From: Laceyella sediminis
GTDB lineage: Bacteria > Bacillota > Bacilli > Thermoactinomycetales > Thermoactinomycetaceae
NCBI RefSeq assembly: GCF_003003125.1
Contig: NZ_PVTZ01000012.1
Span: 30,255 to 94,254 of the forward strand
Length of the DNA: 64,000 nt
Direction: 5' to 3'
The position numbers and the translations under genes were made by a program. Shown here piece after piece: positions 60,401 to 64,000 of this stretch. The notes beneath the pieces are model-generated. The model saw only the letters and a program-made list of their open reading frames with translations, had not been told where the DNA came from and made no database searches. Each line of letters starts with the position of its first letter. Position 1 is the stretch's first letter.

Positions 60401-61315
60401 GTGATTAAAGTTGAAAATTTGACTAAGATGTACGGAAATAGGACGGTTGTGAACAATGTTACTTTTCAAGTGGGAAAAGGCGAAATATTTGGTTATCTGG
60501 GGAAAAACGGTGCTGGTAAAAGTACGACAATAAATATGATTACAGGTATTGTTCGCCCAACATCGGGAAAGGTTTTTTTATTTGGACAGGATGTGTTGGA
60601 GAACCCCTCTGTTATTTATCAAAAGGTCGGCGTTCTACCAGATAGTTCTAATTTTTATCCGACTTACTCTTCCTTGGATCATTTAACACTTTTTGGAGAG
60701 TTAAAGAGAGTAAAAATGAAGAAACAAGACTTGTATCAACTATTAGAACGAGTTGGGCTACAAGGCCATGAGAAAAAAAAGGTGCATTCTTACTCGCTAG
60801 GAATGAAGAAAAAATTAGGAATTGCTCAAGCGCTAATTGGTGATCCAGAAATCATTTTTCTTGACGAACCGACTTCAACACTTGATCCAGAGTCTGCGAT
60901 TGAAATTAGAGAACTCATATTTGCTTTGTCACAACAAGGTAAAACCATATTTATGACATCACATAACCTAGAAGAAGTTGAGAAGATATGTCATCGCGTG
61001 GCAATCATGCAAAATGGAACGATTACTCAAATGGGGACTTTAAGGGAATTGAGAGAAAAGAATCAAGCTTCTATTCATATATATTTGGTTACTAAACAAG
61101 AAGCGAATGCTAAAGATTCGTTTATTCAAAGTCTTAAACAACGAGGAATCTTTGCAAAATCAACTGAGTCTGGTTTTCATTTAAAGATTGATTCAGATCA
61201 GGTTTTTCCTGAAATCATTTCAATCGCTGTAAGGGAAGGAATTTCTATTTACCGTGTTCAATTTGAAGAAGTTTCATTAGAAAAAATATTTTTGGAATCT
61301 AAAGCAACACAATAA
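60401..61315 (+). CDS. ABC transporter ATP-binding protein
   Basis: 304 residues from GTG 60401 (GAAAGGAT upstream). Walker A LGKNGAGKSTT, signature YSLGMKKKLGIAQAL, Walker B EIIFLDEPTSTLDP, H-loop MTSHNLEEV. The C-terminal 80 residues are the usual regulatory tail of ABC-2 ATPases. Forms the exporter with the upstream permease. Confidence 0.92.
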   Translation: MIKVENLTKMYGNRTVVNNVTFQVGKGEIFGYLGKNGAGKSTTINMITGIVRPTSGKVFLFGQDVLENPSVIYQKVGVLPDSSNFYPTYSSLDHLTLFGELKRVKMKKQDLYQLLERVGLQGHEKKKVHSYSLGMKKKLGIAQALIGDPEIIFLDEPTSTLDPESAIEIRELIFALSQQGKTIFMTSHNLEEVEKICHRVAIMQNGTITQMGTLRELREKNQASIHIYLVTKQEANAKDSFIQSLKQRGIFAKSTESGFHLKIDSDQVFPEIISIAVREGISIYRVQFEEVSLEKIFLESKATQ

Positions 61316-61329
61316 ATCGATGATTATTC

Positions 61330-61400
61330 ATTTAGAAGTCTACTATACTCTGCCAAAGACTAGCCGCGACATCTCGCAGTTTTTGTTGTTTTAAGAAAAT
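61330..61400. other. degenerate att-flank-like sequence
   Basis: CTGCCAAAGACTAGCCGCGA, CATCTCGCAGTTTTTGTTG weakly parallels CACCAAAGACAAACCGCGAG, ATTTCGCGGTTTTTTGCTG at 36790-36828. It may serve as terminator for the ABC genes (CGCGA/TCGC). Confidence 0.3.
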
Positions 61401-61516
61401 ATATTCAGGGAAAGCTACCAGCATATATGAAGCGTTTTGTTTGAAATATTTCCTCTCATTTCCTATTGACGTAAAATAGGATTGTATCAAATCATCATTT
61501 GGAAGGTGAACGCTTA

Positions 61517-63235
61517 TTGAAAAAATTCTTAAGTAGAATGGCCAGGGTACTGCAGAGTCGCAAAGGGTCGCCAACAATGGAATATGTGGTGGTCATCGCC
61601 TGTGGAGTTGCGTTGGCTTTATTGTTAAACCAAGTGATGGCCTTTGCAGAGGTGCAAGGAGCACTGAAAGATAAGATCATGCAAGTGATCACAGGACAAA
61701 ACATGGTTGTCTCAGTGGATGAAGATTCTAAAGAACAATCACTTGACGAAAGAAAAAACGATTTTTTTAGAAGGCCAGAATGGATAAACGATCTTGCATC
61801 TGGTTATCAAGCATTAAAAAACAAGTTCAAAGAAGGATTATCTGAAACCTGGAAAAATGTAAAAAACATCGAGTTGGGGGAAGTCGCCCAGTCTTTATGG
61901 AATAACACTACCAATGCTTTAGATAGCGTATGGCAATGGATGAAGGAAAATAAAGAAGTGGTTGCTTCAGCTGGGGTAATCATTGCTGGAGTTGGGCTCT
62001 TACTCATTCCAGGATTGGAGCCGTTGGGGCTCATGCTGTTGGCGAACTGGGGCTTATCGTTAGGCTTCGGAGCGTTACTTAATGGCGGCAAAGTAGACAA
62101 AACGGTGCTGTTGGGAGCGGCTATTGGTGGAGCGGCTGGAGCCATTGGTGGTGGAGTAGCGAGTGCGCTCTTTTCCGGTTTGGCGAAGTTTGCGCCAGGG
62201 CTTGGAGCCGCTATAACAGGATCACGTTTTCTAGGTCCTATTATCAGTGGTGGGAGGCAGATTCTTGGTAAAGCTCCCGCTTTAGTCCAACGCATGGCCA
62301 GCGGACTCTTTAGCAAAATGGGTGCCATGGCTGCAACAGAAGGGGCTATCACCAGTGGCGTAGATGATTGGTTAAGAGGGAAAGAGCTGAATTGGAAACG
62401 AGCTATTCTCTCAGGTTTGGCCGGAGCTACATTGGTCGGTTTTGCTTCGGGTGCTTATCCACTTGTGCAACCACTCATTAATAAAGCTACGGCTACGATT
62501 GAAAAACATGCAGGCCCGGTTGTGGCAAAGATTAATAAACTTCCCATTCCCACTTTGGAAGTTCTTGAAGCGCCCGGAGTAGGAAAGGTTCCTAATTCGA
62601 AAACTGTTGGAGATACACCGTTTGGTGCTTGGTTGCAGAAGTTTGCTTCGAATGGTGGGAATCAAGGAACGACGGGTAAAATTACTAAAAATATAGCTAA
62701 CATTAAGATCGAATTTAAAAAAGGTTATGATAAACATTTAATAGAGGTAGAAGGGTTTAGAGCAAAGCCAACGATTGGAATAAAAGGTGGTCATAATCTA
62801 AGAAATTTTGAGAAATACATTTTAGAAAATTTTAGTGACCAAGTTACTGATATCGGTCAAGTGATTGTCTCCAAAACACCGCATTCTAAGGTTAAAGGCA
62901 TTTATGAAATCAAGTATAAATTACCAGTCTATGATAGCAAAAGTATGGCTAATGGCGGCAAGGGTAATTTCACTGGAAATTGGAAAGTGTATAGGAATCC
63001 TAAAACAGTTTACGACCCTAATATCATATCTGACGAGCAAATTTTAAAATTAGGTAAAGAAGCGATGGCAGAGGGGATAAGTAATAATAGGATAAAAATA
63101 GATGAGCGTGTTAATGCCACGAGTGATGAAATTACTGGTTATGCAGATGTAGGTGGGGAAAAACTTCAATTTATTGGGTATAGAGATAAAGTAACTGGAG
63201 AAATTAAAAATTTCTTTCCTGTACTATCCAAATAA
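61517..63235 (+). CDS. polymorphic toxin with prepilin-like leader and EndoU nuclease tail
   Basis: 572 residues from TTG 61517 (GGAAGGTGA at 61501-61509). Residues 16-42: RKG/SPTMEYVVVIACGVAL, a class III (prepilin) signal with Gly before and Glu5 after the cleavage site. Residues 85-150 helical; 145-290 Gly/Ala-rich hydrophobic pre-toxin region (LLGAAIGGAAGAIGGGVAS). C-terminal 140 residues EndoU-like: IKGGHNLRNFEKYI (His), HSKVKGIYEIKYKLPVYDSK, WKVYRNPKTVYDPNIISD and VTGEIKNFFP. Likely cleaves RNA of competitors. The immunity gene follows. Confidence 0.8.
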   Translation: MKKFLSRMARVLQSRKGSPTMEYVVVIACGVALALLLNQVMAFAEVQGALKDKIMQVITGQNMVVSVDEDSKEQSLDERKNDFFRRPEWINDLASGYQALKNKFKEGLSETWKNVKNIELGEVAQSLWNNTTNALDSVWQWMKENKEVVASAGVIIAGVGLLLIPGLEPLGLMLLANWGLSLGFGALLNGGKVDKTVLLGAAIGGAAGAIGGGVASALFSGLAKFAPGLGAAITGSRFLGPIISGGRQILGKAPALVQRMASGLFSKMGAMAATEGAITSGVDDWLRGKELNWKRAILSGLAGATLVGFASGAYPLVQPLINKATATIEKHAGPVVAKINKLPIPTLEVLEAPGVGKVPNSKTVGDTPFGAWLQKFASNGGNQGTTGKITKNIANIKIEFKKGYDKHLIEVEGFRAKPTIGIKGGHNLRNFEKYILENFSDQVTDIGQVIVSKTPHSKVKGIYEIKYKLPVYDSKSMANGGKGNFTGNWKVYRNPKTVYDPNIISDEQILKLGKEAMAEGISNNRIKIDERVNATSDEITGYADVGGEKLQFIGYRDKVTGEIKNFFPVLSK

Positions 63236-63255
63236 TAACAAGGAGTTTGATGTAA

Positions 63256-63642
63256 ATGGAAGATCAAATCTTTTATGTGGAATGCCTTGATGAGAGAATA
63301 AAATATATGAAAGCGTATTTTAGTACACTTGGGGATAATTATTTTTTGAAAGCTTTACATCATTTTAAAACTGGTAAAGGATTTGGGATTGGGTATACAA
63401 GTTGTTATTTTGCAACTGAATGTCAACCAGATGATGAGGAATATTTTGGAGATAGCGGGGTTAATTTTACTACCATTCCTCCAGTAACTAATGTAGAAGT
63501 TTATGCAATTGTAGACTATGAAACATTTTTTAGATATTTAAAGGAAATAAGTGAAGATTATTTAACTCGATATCCTGATGAAAAAGGTGAAGTTGAAGCC
63601 TGTTTAGAAGAAATTAGACATAGGTTCAATATAGATGAATAA
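63256..63642 (+). CDS. CdiI-like immunity protein for the EndoU toxin
   Basis: 128 residues from ATG 63256, 20 bases after the toxin, with CAAGGAG upstream. GFGIGYTSCYFATE, EEYFGDSGVNFTTIPP and VDYETFFRYLKEISEDYLTR fit the ribonuclease-toxin immunity family (CdiI) as I know it. Should bind the cognate EndoU domain in the cytoplasm. Confidence 0.72.
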   Translation: MEDQIFYVECLDERIKYMKAYFSTLGDNYFLKALHHFKTGKGFGIGYTSCYFATECQPDDEEYFGDSGVNFTTIPPVTNVEVYAIVDYETFFRYLKEISEDYLTRYPDEKGEVEACLEEIRHRFNIDE

Positions 63643-63784
63643 GATCTAGGTCTAAGAGCGTGTCTGGAGAATCAAGTTGTGGGGTAAATGTGACGAAACC
63701 CCCTTTTCTTGAAGAGAGTCTCGTCAAGTTTAAAGAGCATGGAAAAACAGTTTTGGAGCTACTTCCCTAAAGATAATGAGTTAA

Positions 63785-64000
63785 AGGAGATTTATTAAAT
63801 ATAGAACTAATTGTGGAATAGCCCAAGAGGCGTTAATTGGAGGACTCGCCGGTTTGATTGGATTAGGGGCTGGTGCGCTTGCCTTTCGGTTGATTGGGGA
63901 AAGACTCGCAACAATGGCTCCTCCGTGGCTAGGCAAATGGCTTCCGTTCGTCGGATCAGGTGGTGTGGCCGGAGTGGCGGACAGTGCATCCTTCGATTAT
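63785..64000 (+). pseudogene. start of another pre-toxin region, N-terminus missing, runs off the window
   Basis: Open from 63785 to the window end without ATG or GTG near the front. Reads ALIGGLAGLIGLGAGALAFR, LATMAPPWLGKWLPFVGSGG, VAGVADSASFDY. This is the Gly-rich hydrophobic pre-toxin module of polymorphic toxins. AAAGGAG (63783-63789) precedes, but only an ATT at 63794 could use it. Probably an orphan toxin cassette after the EndoU pair; it may simply continue past the window. Confidence 0.5.

Noticed and set aside
1..64000. CRISPR arrays, rRNA genes or complete IS elements.
   Set aside because: No regularly spaced repeat series, no rRNA-like stretch and no transposase frame seen on either strand.

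Overview
The window reads as chromosome of a low-to-moderate GC, Gram-positive member of the Bacillota (Bacilli), probably a Bacillales or Thermoactinomycetaceae-like organism. The grounds are strong AGGAGG-type ribosome binding sites, frequent GTG and TTG starts, YvbH- and YndJ-like proteins otherwise known from Bacillus, a glpT-glpQ pair behind a terminator leader, a T-box in front of metG, RRNPP-type HTH-TPR regulators, and polymorphic toxins and immunity proteins of Gram-positive type. The species is an inference and is not fixed by the sequence.

Layout. 1-11.6 kb is ordinary chromosome: a Sel1-repeat protein (cut by the window edge), a VOC protein, a YndJ-like membrane protein, a Crp/Fnr regulator, an RRNPP regulator, a ResA/TlpA-like thioredoxin, a YvbH-like PH protein and glpTQ. 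11.6-18.2 kb is a decaying polymorphic-toxin locus on the minus strand. It holds five paralogous putative immunity genes, remnants of a PD-(D/E)XK-type toxin tail, and an inserted plus-strand two-gene module flanked by a 296-bp direct repeat. 18.5-24.3 kb is chromosome again: a DUF1294 protein, an orphan PhnD-like lipoprotein, two paralogous membrane-anchored proteins and an Fe/2-oxoglutarate dioxygenase.

24.60-36.79 kb is a 12.2-kb element integrated in the 3' end of tRNA-Ala(GGC), bounded by a perfect 48-bp direct repeat. It carries a tyrosine integrase, a replication-like winged-helix protein, a DUF2637-like membrane protein with a Q/P/T-rich linker and a C-terminal HTH, a second copy of the two-gene module seen at 12 kb, an origin-like non-coding block, a P-loop helicase-like protein, a run of small phage-like genes, an HNH protein, a GIY-YIG protein and a serine recombinase with res-like repeats. 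I see no relaxase, VirB4 or TraB/FtsK, terminase or capsid gene. 36.8-40.1 kb is a collapsed prophage: a truncated integrase fused back to back with a truncated holin, plus an amidase. 40.2-43.5 kb has a second HTH-TPR regulator, divergent from small phage-like genes.

43.7-48.6 kb is a tight five-gene set: histidine phosphatase, radical SAM, glycosyltransferase, YdjC/ChbG-like deacetylase and sugar epimerase. It looks like an uncharacterised glycan or glycoconjugate pathway. It is followed by metG with its T-box; a pPIWI-RE-type REase whose partner gene is cut after 27 codons; and a salicylate-synthase cluster with a frameshifted cyclase, an alpha/beta hydrolase and a methyltransferase. Then come a HIT-like protein, a RelB/RelE-type toxin-antitoxin pair, an Imm6-like orphan, an ABC exporter, and at the right end an EndoU-type polymorphic toxin with a prepilin-like leader, its CdiI-like immunity gene and the start of another toxin fragment. 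All functions are read from motifs and remembered families; no search was run.
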